From Vigna angularis (lineage: Eukaryota; Streptophyta; Magnoliopsida; Fabales; Fabaceae): a DNA stretch of 64,000 bases. The DNA lies in NCBI RefSeq assembly GCF_016808095.1, contig NC_068973.1:34280077-34344076 (forward strand). Direction: 5' to 3'. The stretch's first letter is position 1; each line of letters opens with the position of its first letter. Made by a program: the position numbers and the translations under genes. The notes under the pieces were generated by a model. It saw only the letters and a program-made list of their open reading frames with translations, made no database searches and had not been told where the DNA came from. Positions 23,901 to 37,699 of this stretch are shown here, piece after piece.

Positions 23901-26900
23901 AATAACCCCAAATATCAGACAGAATAGGGAAACATTTTTTGTTTTCACATCATTCTCCCTCTGCTTTCTGTTCTTCTTTAGCTGTTTTGCCTGTTGCTTT
24001 TGCTGTTGCTTTTCTTGCACTACTTCATTTTGGCACTTTCCAACACTTGGAAAGGAAACCCCACTCTCTCTCTATTGTGACTTCTGAGAAACAAATTAAA
24101 AAAAAAAAAAAAGTGGCACCCGCCTTCTCGCTCACGACGCGTGCGCTGTAAAACTGTATAGTATTATTGGACGTTGGAGAATGCACAATAGACAAAACCA
24201 GATACCGTTTCGTTTCATTTTTATGTATGTCACTGCCACTGTCAAAAATGTGCTCTGTCCTTCCTTCGCACAAATATACCCTTTGCCCATGCTGCATCAT
24301 AATTTATACCGTCTATGCATGGTCCACATTCTATTTACAAAAATTACAACCATATATCGGACAACAAGCTATGTTTTATTTGTTTTTTTTTTCTCTCTCT
24401 TTTTCTTCAAAATCAAAATACAAATTACTGACATGCAGAGTGGTCTCACGTATTTATACACCTCAAACTGAGGTTGTATCATCGTCGTAGACAACGTGAG
24501 CCAAAGACAGCTGTATTGTTCAGTTTCTTTTCCATTCAGAAATTACAAGCATATTTCATGATATAATCAAGTAAAGCTTACACAAATAAATAAGATTATT
24601 ATGAGCAGTAGAAAATATTTTTTTTTGTCTTTTTATGGATGTTAATGAAAAAAGAAAACAGAAATTAGCCCTTTATTATACACATTAGCATAAGCATGAA
24701 TTGGTAGGTTAATTTATTGGTGGCAGTTGAAATGCAGTACATAAATTACAGTACTTTTTCTTTAGTTATTGTAATTAGCTAGGAATGAATGTTTTGTAGG
24801 AATATAAACAGTGTGTGCTTGTGAGAGGTGAGAGAATAATGGTTGGTAGAGAAATATGCATTAATTAATTAATAGTAGATAATTTTATACTCATCATTTT
24901 TTCTTGACTCCATAATTATGTCTGTGTCGCCTCAATATGATATTTGGAGAGTTAGAGGAGTTGGTGATGGAGTCCTAAGCGCATCACTGAGACACCATTA
25001 TTAGGATTTTCTGCATGCGGGAAGCTACGTTTAATTTCGAATGCATTTTCATTTCACCTCATATTTTCACAATTTCTTCTTCCATATAGAGGATAAGCCT
25101 CGGTCCTACCATCTTTCAAATAAAATGTACTTTCATATTAACGATATTATGGTATTTTAAAAATAAATAGGTAAACTATTATATTATATAACTTAAGTGT
25201 TTTAAAAGAAAAAAATGACAGGACCATGAGAACCTGTCCCTATCCATGCCATAAATATGTTCAATAATGATGTTAAACTGAGGTTATCATCCATGAGGAA
25301 AAATCGTGTACTGATACGCACGCAAAGTATTGTATACCAGTAAGCATGGGAAGGAAGAGAAAACGGTTCCTTCCTTCATTTCCATTATTATAGATGAAGT
25401 GATGAATATGATTATTGCTGATATAAAAGAGGCTGGTTTAAGATTACAAAATATTCTGTCGACCACCTTTATTTTTCTATCTACATTGGTCGAGGATGTT
25501 GCCCTACGTATCCTCGTTTTAGGTTTGTCTTGGTCAAAATAATTATGCCAGAGTCTAAACACAGGTTCCTTATTTCGTGTATTTCAATTTGACCTGAAAT
25601 CACATTACGGTGTTTGTAGTAGTTAAGACTTGTGAAAAAGGAGAATCGCGTTTGTAATCCTAGAATAGTATTCAAAAGTTTGAAACTAGCTGTGCATACA
25701 ACAAAATACATATTATTAAGATTATGTTTCATCTTCAAAACTAATACGACTATCTAGTTACGTTTCCACCGCATACACGGATTTATACGTTATTGGAGAA
25801 GGAAATTTTATCAAATTTTGAGAATTTAACGTAAAATCGTGAATGGATTAGTCAACACGCTCTTACCAAACCATTTGAGTCTGTAATTGCAACTAATGTA
25901 TGACATTTTGATAATTGCCTCGCAACATGAATATTGCGCACTAATTACATATTATCAAATAAAATCAAATAGATTAAGGACACGCGGCTGCTTTTTTATG
26001 TGATTGTTAACTCAATTAGCCATATATTATTGCTCTATGTGAATAATATTTAGGTCCATTGATAATTTATTTGGTAGACCCACTAAACTATACGTCATTT
26101 CAGTTAGGTTCACGAGACTAAGAATTCATTAATTAGCTTATATAGATGCATTAATGATTAATTTTGTAAAGAATTTTTGTTGTTAAAAACAGCTCTAACT
26201 GATAAAAGCTGTTCATTTATCTAATTTTAATTTTATCAATAAAAACTAAGTGAAAAAATTCTGAATTTTAATAATTTTCCTATCTACTGTATTTGCTGTA
26301 ATCTTTCTTGCTAAAAGGTATTTTATTTTTTCACTTTTATGTATAGGATTAACATGGTCAATCAATCCTAATCAACCCATTCTCGTACAAAAATTTAAAG
26401 CATCTTTCAGCTGGGTTGAGGCCAATTATAACAAGCTTTACAACCCCTAATTACAAACCTAAATACACTTTTCTTTTATCGGTGGCAATGTTGTTTTATT
26501 ATATGATATGATATAAAAGGTGAGACTACTTTTTTGTGAAGAAAAGCAGAGCGGTAAGTCAATGTTATTGGGCAAAAATGAATGTGCAAAGTCAATAAAA
26601 AAAGGTAATGATCCATATATGCAAAGATATGAGGTTCCTTCTTTTCGAAACTTGTAAATTAAATTAGTATAAAATAATTGATAAAAGAAAGAAGGGGACG
26701 AGTGAAAGTGGAAATTGATTCTTGAACATTCCGCATTGTAAGAGAAACTAAAATAAATCGTATCCTGAATCGATCCTCCACATCCTGGTCCAATAGTAGC
26801 AATGGATTAGTTTATAGAGCACCAATGAAAAGTTAATGATCCTTAGAGAAAGGGAGAGAGTAAATTGCTTTAGTTGGGGTAATGGAATCAATCAAAGTAA

Positions 26901-29000
26901 TAAAGTCTAAATCAGCATAGCTTAAAACACAAGCAGAGAGTAGCATCATGTCCCACCAAATTATGCCCTTTTTATTGGCTTTTGTTATTAATTTTAATTA
27001 CTTATTTGGTCTTTTCGTTAAATTAGTCTTCATTTTTTCAAAAAGTTTCAATATAATTTTTTTAAAAGTATTTTAATTAAGTCATTTAAAAAATTTACTA
27101 ATAATGTTAATGACAACCCATATGTTAATATGTGTTTTTTTTTTAAATGTTTTGATATATCACTTAACACTATTAGTAATATACAATAATATAATATATT
27201 AAAAAATCATTTTTAATCAAAAATATCATTATAATATTTATATTAATATTAAATTTGGTTTTAATTTAGAAAAAAAATAATTATTTTTAAAAAATTAGAG
27301 TAAATTTAATTAAAATATATATATAATGACTACATTAAAATCAAGATAATAACATTTTACATTAACTTATGATATTATCATGTTACCTTTTCAAATAACC
27401 TAATTAAAGCATTTATTTTCTAAAATTAGGATGTAATATAATTTTTTCCGAAAATAATAATCAACTTAAAACTTTTTTATCAAAATGGAAATCAAAAGAA
27501 TGATTAAGTTTTACTGTTGTTAATATTGGTAGTGATAAGAGGAAGATGAAAATACAAATAGGAATGAGTATATATAGGTAAATAAGCCTCAAAGTATTTT
27601 AAAAATTAAGGTATTAATGTTAATTTACATCATGAATTTGGATTCTCAGTGCTTTTGATATTGTTCTTTGTTTTGTTTTTAAAATATATTAAATTTAGTA
27701 TATTAAAGATATTAAAAATATTGTGTTTTAAATATTAGAGTGGATATAGACATATCAGAAATAAGAATGAAAAATTTGGAAGAGAATGAGGTGGGTGGCG
27801 TATGATTGACGGGAGCAAAGGTGGGAGGCAGGGTCCACATCGAATGCAGAAAGAGAAAGAGCATAAAATAGTGTGGGCCCGCACGCGTGAAGGGTGTTGT
27901 TGCTTTCTTTGCCACCGTTTCACTGCGTGTAATATACTCATCAGACTCAATCCCCAGTCCCAATACTCTTTACCTATTCTTCTTCACACTTCCGAACTAT
28001 CTTCCCAGCCAACTCTTCCCAAATAAAATGAAAATAGTATAAAAAAACTCAGTAATTTTAAAAAATGTTTAAAAAATATTATAAATGATAATGCTAAAAT
28101 TTGATGGATAATCATAAATAAAATTATTAATTATTTTAAGTTTAATTTAAATATACATTTTATTATATGTGTTTTTCTTTTCTTATAAAGTTTTTTATGG
28201 TATTTTTTTCTATAATGTTATTTGTTTTCTAATGATATTTGTATATTCTTAACTCCTTAATTATTGGACTAAATTTTTTATAAATATTTATTAATAATTA
28301 AAAATTGTAAAAAATATCAATTCATATTTTTTTAATTTTTTAAAATATTTATTATTTTTATTGAACAAGATATAATCTGTAAAGATTCTCAATATTTCAA
28401 GCTTCTAATTATAAGTATGTTCATTTCTTTTAAGGGTGTTTGTCTTCTTCTAATTGAGTAAAAGTTGTGTTTATAGAAGACATTTCAATACTCAAGTTAG
28501 TCAAGTGGGTTAGATGATAATAAGTATGGTAATTAATAACCATGATTAATGTACCTTATAGAATGTGTTATTTATATTATTATTCATGATCTCATCCTGA
28601 TCAAATATGTTTGGATAAAAAATATATCGATTTCGAAGGTTTATATGTATTAAGTCAAGAGTAAGTCTTATACTATCATAGACAAATAATACTTGAACTA
28701 TAGTACAACATTTTTTTAAACTCTAAACATTAAACCGGAGACCCTGGTTGAGTGGGTAATGTGTATCTAAGTTGGATGTTACTTCATTGTGATTTCTTGT
28801 GAGGATGAAGAAAATGAGAGTTGGGTGAGAAATTTGTCCTCTTTTTTTACTGACGAATTTATTAATGAACACAAATCCGTCGATAATGAAAAATTATTTT
28901 ATTAATGAATTTTATTGAAAGATTTTAGTGATGAAAATATATTCAATGACACATTTGATTGATAATTAAAATTTTAAAATTCATCAATAAATTTCACTAG
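23901..29000. other. Intergenic DNA, no gene supported
   Basis: The first kilobase probably holds upstream regulatory DNA of the HD-ZIP III gene. After 24.5 kb the DNA is AT-rich with only short unrelated open frames. A GC-richer island at 27780-28025, with GGGCCCGCACGCGTG and a C/T-rich tail, looks like a promoter and leader but leads into non-coding DNA. Confidence 0.5.
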
Positions 29001-29668
29001 TAAGGGTGTCAAAGTTAGTCAATTCAACTTATACGGGTTGATTCACAACGAATTGAGCTAAAAAGGATCAATTCAACTCGACTCACTTTTCGGTGAGTTA
29101 GATATTTTGTAACCTAACTCAAAGGGTTGGTGGATTAGTAATTTAATTCACTTATTATGAATGTTGTGATTTTTTAATTTTATTTACATATCTATTATAG
29201 TACAATAAAAGTATGTCGATTTGATTCATCTTTTTTATAATAGGGGAATCAAAGTCTTTACCTAATTTCTTAAATATTATTATAAAGATAGTAATTGAAA
29301 ATTAAAATATTAACGTGTATAACTTGGTAAATAAATAAGAATCTGATATTCAAATATTATTGAACAATATTTTAGTACTTAAAATACCAAATTGTGAACC
29401 TATATATAATTAGAAGTAGTAAATACTTTTAATAAAAAAACTTATAACAAATTGTAAAAATACTAATAAAGTGTTGTTAGTAGATTACGAGTCAATCCGT
29501 CTTTAACCTAGTTCAAATTTGTTTAACTCGTCGACTAAGTAAATTGTGAGTTAAGTAAGTTGACTCATTTTAACCACGTTAAATTAAATTGAAATTTTTG
29601 TAATTCAATCCAACTTGAATTCACAGTAAACCGAGTTAAATATGACTTATAACTCATTTTGACATCTA
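29001..29668. mobile_element. hAT-like non-autonomous element, diverged copy, about 668 bp
   Basis: The left end TAAGGGTGTCAAAG and the complement of the right end, TAGATGTCAAAATGAG, form inverted termini of the TA...TGTCAAAA type. Length and internal layout (AACTCG/GACTCA blocks near both ends, AT-rich middle) match the element at 45257-45915. No target-site duplication remains. It encodes no protein. Confidence 0.6.
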
Positions 29669-32600
29669 TGTTAGTTAGTAATTCAAATCTATGATGAGTT
29701 TATTTCTATCAATAAATTTTTATCAATAATTTAAAGAATTTTTATAATGAATCATAGTTTGTTTACTCAAATTTTATCAGCTTTTCATACACCTTCATAA
29801 TCCATAATTTTAAGTTGATTTATTTCACTCTAATATTTACAAAAATTATTTATAAAAAAATTAACCTATATAATTTGATGGTATATATGTATATAGATCA
29901 ATGTTTCTTTAGAAATTTATATTATCAATCAATTTGGATTATTAAAAACGAACAGATAAATGACTGATGTTCTTTTATCTCTAAACACGATAGATAGTAT
30001 AAATAATAATACAACATCCATTATATAAAGTCACTAGTCAGTTTAATATTAATATGATAAACTTTTAGCAGAAAAACATTAATCTAATTTGATTATTTTA
30101 TTACAAAAGATGTTTGATTAAGAATTCCGTAATATTTAATCGGTGTATTTTGATACCTGACAGAACAGGCCGAATTCATAACAGTTACTCGTCCAGACGA
30201 GTTCCAAATAGTTATAGGTGCAAAAACATTGAGTAATACACATTTTCATATACTATTACTTTACTATTTTAAACATTGTCTCGGTGTCTATATGTACCTT
30301 TCTTTCACATTCACGTGTATATTACTAAAATTAACAGACTATGCATCTCAAACAGTAATTTTTGCATATAGGTAAATCCGTTTTTGTTTTTAATGTACTT
30401 TTTATTTTTTAACTGATATATATCTTTTGGGAAAAATTGTAGATGGATATAAAGACATCAGATAAATAAGATAATAATATAACAAATGAATTGTCTATAT
30501 TTATTTATACTCTTTTAATTAAATTTTATACACCCTTAGTAAATCTTAGAGTCACTCGTAGAAAAGTTGTAACGTAATCTGATTTTGTGTGCATAGAGTA
30601 AAAAAAATTGAAGAGGGAGCAGAAAGCATGAGGTGTTAGAATAAGGTGCGACACTCACAGTGGCACTCCATTCCATGCATGGGGACCACTTTCTCTTTCT
30701 CTTTCTCTTCTACCTTTCGGCGTCCGTTTCTGTTTCCTGCGGTTACCACACCAAACAAACACACACATTCTCTTCCAACACCGTGTCCTCCATGCCACTT
30801 CATTTTTTCTGTCACGCACTTTCTCTCTCCTTCCCTTCTTCTTACTTTTTTATTCTTACTACTTTTCCTTTCTCCTTTTGTTGTTTTCACGCTTATCGCT
30901 TATTGTCAACGGAACGCACTTTTTTCTCTCCACTAACCTTCAAACTCAACTTTTCAACATTTCAAATATTTTACTTCCACCTTTTGCAAACACTATGTCA
31001 AATTTATAACAATCCGCTTTCTTCTCCAATTTCATAACTTTTTACATCTTCTTTTACACATATTTTTATTCACAAATCATTTATAATTTTTATTTATCAT
31101 CTTATAAAGTAATACTAACTTAAAACTGTGAAAATATTAACCTCAACCGTATTCGTGTATCGATATTGTTGATGAGAGCGAATAAGAGAAGGTGAGGTAA
31201 GCACGTGAGATTGTTATAAGGTATAAGCAATTTGCATGCATGTTATTCATAAGATATATTCCTTAAACTACTCAACTAAAACAATAGTTTGTATACTAAA
31301 ACTGTTACAAAATGAAAGCATGTTCAAGGTATTGGTCGTGTTTGCTTTTACCCTACATCTCCAAGCACGAGTTAAAGTTATTGGGGAATGAGATTTAGGA
31401 GACAGTAAATAGTGTTACGATGCAACTGCTGCCACACTCATTTTCATCTCCTTTCTACTGTTATGATACCCTGTCACCACATTCTCAAACACTTTACCCA
31501 GACTCGGATTTTTCATACCTCTCCATTAGGTTTCCTCACCTTATAAATTATAAGTCTATGCCGTAAGAACATATAACCACTAAAATTTTTTTCAGAACCA
31601 ATTTTCTTTACTTCAATTGATTTAAAGAAAATAAAAACATGAGACATTTGAGTTTGATAAATCAATGAAACCGTAGGATCCCATTTTAATTATATATATA
31701 TATATTGAAATCCATTAAAAGGGGGAAGAATGCAATAAAACATATCTATAATTTTTAATTGAGTTTGCATTTTATTTTAATTGAAATCCTGTTTAAAAAA
31801 ATTAAATTAGCGTTGTTGTATAGCTGATAAAACAAATAAATTTTAATTAGATAGTGTTATTATTACTGACATCATACACACAGTAGTTTCATTTTTTAAT
31901 TATATTAATTTTAATTAGGCTTAAGTTTTATATAATTTAAATTCACTTACTTAAAAAGTAAACAATTGATGCTTAAGAAAACAAGTGATACATATGAACT
32001 TTTGAAGGTTCTAATAATTTTACAGTATTACGAGCATGATCTGAATTAAAAATACTATATATACAATTGTAAAATCTTATTATTTAATGAGTTAAATCTG
32101 GATTTTGATTATAATGTCAATGAATATAAACTCAACTTAATTTATAAAATTAAGATTAAACTCTTTTCAAAGCAAAATTAAAAATATTTATTTTACTCAC
32201 AAACTATTTCTTTTTTTTTACTTTTTAAGTTTAATGTGTTTGATGAGCTTTTGTAATCTGCCATTCATCTAAATCTTCCACTTCACTCTTGCTGGTATCA
32301 TAGTTTATATATATATATATATATGAAACAATTGACCTATCTTATCACTTTAAAACCTCATGAGATGAATAAAAATTGCACATGATGAAGCGCAATAAGA
32401 AATGCATAAAGTTAAAATATTATTAAAAAAATATTTTTTAAAGTTAAATATATATTTAATCCTTATATTTTAATAAAAGATTAGAACTTTTTTCTCAAAT
32501 ATATTTTAATTTTCAAACTTTAAAAATAAATAAATATATCTTTATAATATAAATAGATTAAATTTTTGAACGTGTTAAATAAGGTTTGAGACTTTTATAC

Positions 32601-34080
32601 ACTTTAATAAATATAAACTCTAATATAAATTAAAATTGTTATTTAACACCTAAAATAATTAAAATTAATAAATAAAGAACACTAAATATTTTTATTTTTA
32701 AAGTGAAAAAACCAAAATATATGAAGTTAGATAACTTAACTTCATATATATTTAACTTAACTTTTATTTTTACAAATTTCTAATAAGTATAAAATAATTA
32801 AATGAATTTTTTACTAAATAATTACTGTACAGATGTTAACAACATTCTTCACCAAAACATTCATTGAAGATGATTTTTTTTTCTAATGTAATTCATTAAG
32901 AAAAAGTCAATGGATTTATATAACTCTGGCATTTAGAAAAATAGTAGCATCATGATAGAATATGTGGATGAGTTTCTATTTACGTTTGCAATCGATTTTA
33001 TAGAGTTGAGTTAGATTTAAAGTCTATTTTTTACTATGGTATGTTTGTCTATCCTAACGATATTTGTTGTTTTTTAGACATATTGTTCTACTCGTTATCG
33101 GACCACACCATTAATGTCTAATTTCACGTTCAAGATGATGTCTATACTTAGACATGAGGGATGTTGGAAGTTCCAGATCAACTAGAGATAAAACTAATAC
33201 AAATCATATAACCAATATTTTTTTTACATAACAAAAATATTTTATCATATAACCAATAAAAATAACAAAAATTGAATTTTAAGTTGAACTGAGTTTTGTA
33301 ATAGGGGCTTGTATTGGATATAAAATCTTTTTAACCCTAGTTGTGCAGCTTAAAACATAAAAAAAATGCATATTAGAAATTTATCCAAACAATTCAAAAG
33401 ACATGTTCGAATCATATGTTCAGACTGTGTATATAAACCAATACATCAAAATCAAAAGTTAAATACAATCATTCAAATCATATGTTCAGATCTCTTACAA
33501 ATATTTTCTTAACGATGTTGTACATATTATAATCTGGATAATTATATCTATTATATTTGCTTGGAAAGTATTTTATATATATATATATATATATATGAAT
33601 CAGAATCATCCGGATAAATCAACTTTGAAATTTTTAAAAATTAAACATAAATAAATACTATTATAGATAATTTCAAGAAAACAAACCTAGAAACTCCTCC
33701 ATTGTTTTTCTTATTAATATCAAACTCTTCCTTCTTAGAATTAATTAAAAGAAATATATTAATTTAACTTAAAATTTGAGAAAATTTTCAACATTTTCTA
33801 ACATAGTCAATGGTATAGAGAAATGATTTGATACCAATTATTTTAGACATTGTATTTCATTTCAACAACAAAGTACGTCTAGACGAAATAAAAAAATATG
33901 AATTTTTCACTTTGTTATAAACTGAAACCTAAAGTTCTATGTTACCAGAATCAAAGCCTAATATTTTTTTTGCACATTATTTTGAGCATCCTCTCTGATT
34001 CATTATTTTGTTCTTCCTCTTCCACATTAACCATTTTTTTCTCCATCATATTTTCACCTCTATACATAAAAAAAATAATT
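29669..34080. other. AT-rich intergenic DNA with one C/T-rich island
   Basis: At 30640-31035 there is a C/T-rich block (CTCTTTCTCTTTCTCTTC and CACACACATTC runs) with low-complexity open frames on both strands; it resembles a promoter and leader but no exon follows. Another less AT-rich patch lies near 31400-31550. Elsewhere nothing is recognised apart from short (TA)n runs near 31690, 32310 and 33570. Confidence 0.5.
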
Positions 34081-35095
34081 TAAAGACATGAGATCCATTA
34101 TTTTCATTTCTATATTGAGAACCGAGATTATGTGTCGCAAAAATTCATATTTTCAAAAATCCTAATTCAACCAAAAATTCAAATTTGCAAAAATTAAGAC
34201 AACTAAATATTAATGTGCAAAATTTAGGACAATCAGAAATCTCAATCAAGGTCCACGTGGGTTATCTAGAGTCTCAACAAAAAACACTAACTTAACGAAA
34301 AACACACAAAAATAAATTGAATGGAGAAGAAAGAAAACTCACACACTGTTCACTTGATGTTGAGGAACAACGGTGACTCAGGTTCAACACTGTTGGGTGA
34401 AGATACTTAAGAAAAAGAAAGAAAGAAGGAGGGGGAGAGTTATGGCAAAGGAAGTAGAAAAGCAACTTCTGCAGGGGGACGAAATATTTAGTGCAAGTAC
34501 AAAATTTAAAGAAAAATAACCCTAAATGAATGTTTAAACTTCGATTATTTGTAAAACCTTTTAAAACTCAATTTTTGAAAAAAAATAATTTTAAGACATG
34601 AGATCATCATTTTCATCTCTATATTGAGAACCGAGATTATGCCTCAAATTTGTAAAAAAATTTATTTCAACCAAAAATTCAAATTTGCAAAAAATTAAGA
34701 CATGTAATTATTAATGTGCAAAATTTAGGACAATAAAAAATCTCAATCAAGGTCCACGTGGGGTCACCTTCGACATTGTGGAGTCTTAAAAAAAACCACT
34801 AACTTAACGAAAAACACAAAACTAAATTGAATGGGAAAGAAAGAAAACTCACACACCATTCGTTTGATGTTGAGGAACAACCATGACTAAGTTTCAACTG
34901 TGTTGGGTGAGAATACTTAAGAAAAATAAAGAAAGAAGGGAGCGGGGCTTGTGGCAAAGGAAGTAAAAAAACAACTTTTGTAGAGACGAAATATTTAATG
35001 CTGAGTGTAAAATTTCAAGAAAAATAACCCTAAGTAAATGTTTAAACTTCGATTATCAGTGAAACCTTTTAAAATTCAAATTTTAAAAGTAATCA
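34081..35095. repeat. Tandem direct duplication, two copies of about 510 bp
   Basis: The block beginning AAGACATGAGATC occurs at 34083 and again at 34593. Shared landmarks keep the same spacing: AACCGAGATTATG, CAAGGTCCACGTGG, AACTTAACGAAAAACAC, GATGTTGAGGAACAAC, GTTGGGTGA and AAACTTCGATTAT. Copies differ by scattered substitutions and small indels, so the duplication is not recent. No coding potential is seen. Confidence 0.85.
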
Positions 35096-36668
35096 AAGCC
35101 TAAACTTCTATCCAAAAATTAAATAAAAAAAAAATACTCGTGACATTTTCCAAACTAATAAAAACTTCTATATACTGATTCTAGACAACCAAAACTAAAA
35201 GTTGTATAGTTTTTATTAGAACTGAAATGTCAACATTCTCAATAATTTAAAAAATGTTTTTTCATTTTGATATGTTACGGTTTTCTTAAAACCTACTCAT
35301 AATAGGCAAAGTTACATAAGCTTTTTGCACTAGTATATGCAAAATGCTTAAGATGCTAGACAATGAAAAAAATTTATAATTAATCAAATAGTGAAAACAT
35401 TAATAAAAATCTCCTTTCAAGTTTTAATGACAAAATGAATTATAACATTACATATTAACATCTTCTATCATAAGAAATGCATTCAATTTATCAATGTAAA
35501 TATCCAAAAGAGAAAATACAATTTTAACATTATAAGATACCAAATAACAACAAAAATAAAATTAGCAGCAACAAGTTGAATGCAATTCATTCCTTTTTTT
35601 AATTTTTGAAAATCAGAAATGAATTTTAAAATTATCGATTTTTATCTAACTCAATTGGATTCATCTTAGTCTTTTTTATCCTTCACAAACTCTTGTTTTT
35701 AGAAGTCTAGCAAGAACACCAATGACATTTAAACATATTATAATCTAATTAGCTAATTAATATAATTACTAACATATAATATGTAATTTATGCGTAACAA
35801 AATTTCATTCTTACTAAACACGTATTGTTAAAGTTTGCATCAGTCAAATCAGAAAAAGGAATGAAGGAAAAAGGGATTTTTGAAACATAATGGTATTGTA
35901 ATCTCCTAAATATTAGAATATTCCAAAATTACTGGAAAAATGTTCTTTTGCTTTAAAGTCTAATACCTGTAAATTAATATTTTTTGTTCATAGAACAATA
36001 TATTTGAATGACTTAAATAATAAAGTTTGGAGATGTTAATAAATTTTAAAAAAAATCATTTTCTTTAATATTATTTAATGTTACAATAAATTTAGTTGTA
36101 TATTGGTGAATATCATCTCCAGCAAAATTAGAACAATAGACCTATTGAATCAAGCAACAGTCTTTAATATCCATGGGCTTGACCACAAGGCTTCTAAGAC
36201 TTTAGTGGGCTGGGCTTCATACACCACTTCACTGTCCTCATATAAAATATGCAATTATTGATTGCTAAATGCTAACCTCGATACAAACACCTACAACGTT
36301 TTCATATTTTTCTCATATCTTAAAATGAATTATGATATATTTAGGTTTTCTAATTTTGGTTTATAATTTCTTCATTCAGATTCTACTAATTTTTCGTATG
36401 ATTTTTATTTCATTTCATGATACATATGAAATGGTATTAAAGTGTTATAAGAGTTTGATATTAATATTACTTATTATTATATAGTATATATGAGATAATT
36501 TTAAAATAAACATATTTTAATTTTATCATGGTTTTAATAAGAAAACAAAATATGGTAAAAACTGATTAACTTTTTCTATTACAATGAGAAGAAAAGAGAA
36601 TTTATGGCGCTGTTTGCTTCTATTTTATAATTTAAAAAATTGAAATTTTATACGTTAAAATTAAAGTG
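35096..36668. other. AT-rich intergenic DNA, nothing recognised
   Basis: No open frame or element. A moderately GC-richer patch near 36120-36300 (CCATGGGCTTGACC, GTGGGCTGGGC) has promoter-like motifs but leads into non-coding DNA. Confidence 0.55.
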
Positions 36669-36677
36669 GAAAAACAA

Positions 36678-37690
<1,013 letters not shown>

Positions 37691-37699
37691 GAAAAACAA

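Noticed and set aside
30636..31037. Open frames of 84-125 codons on both strands
   Set aside because: Low-complexity C/T-rich DNA read in different frames; no conserved motif or splice support.
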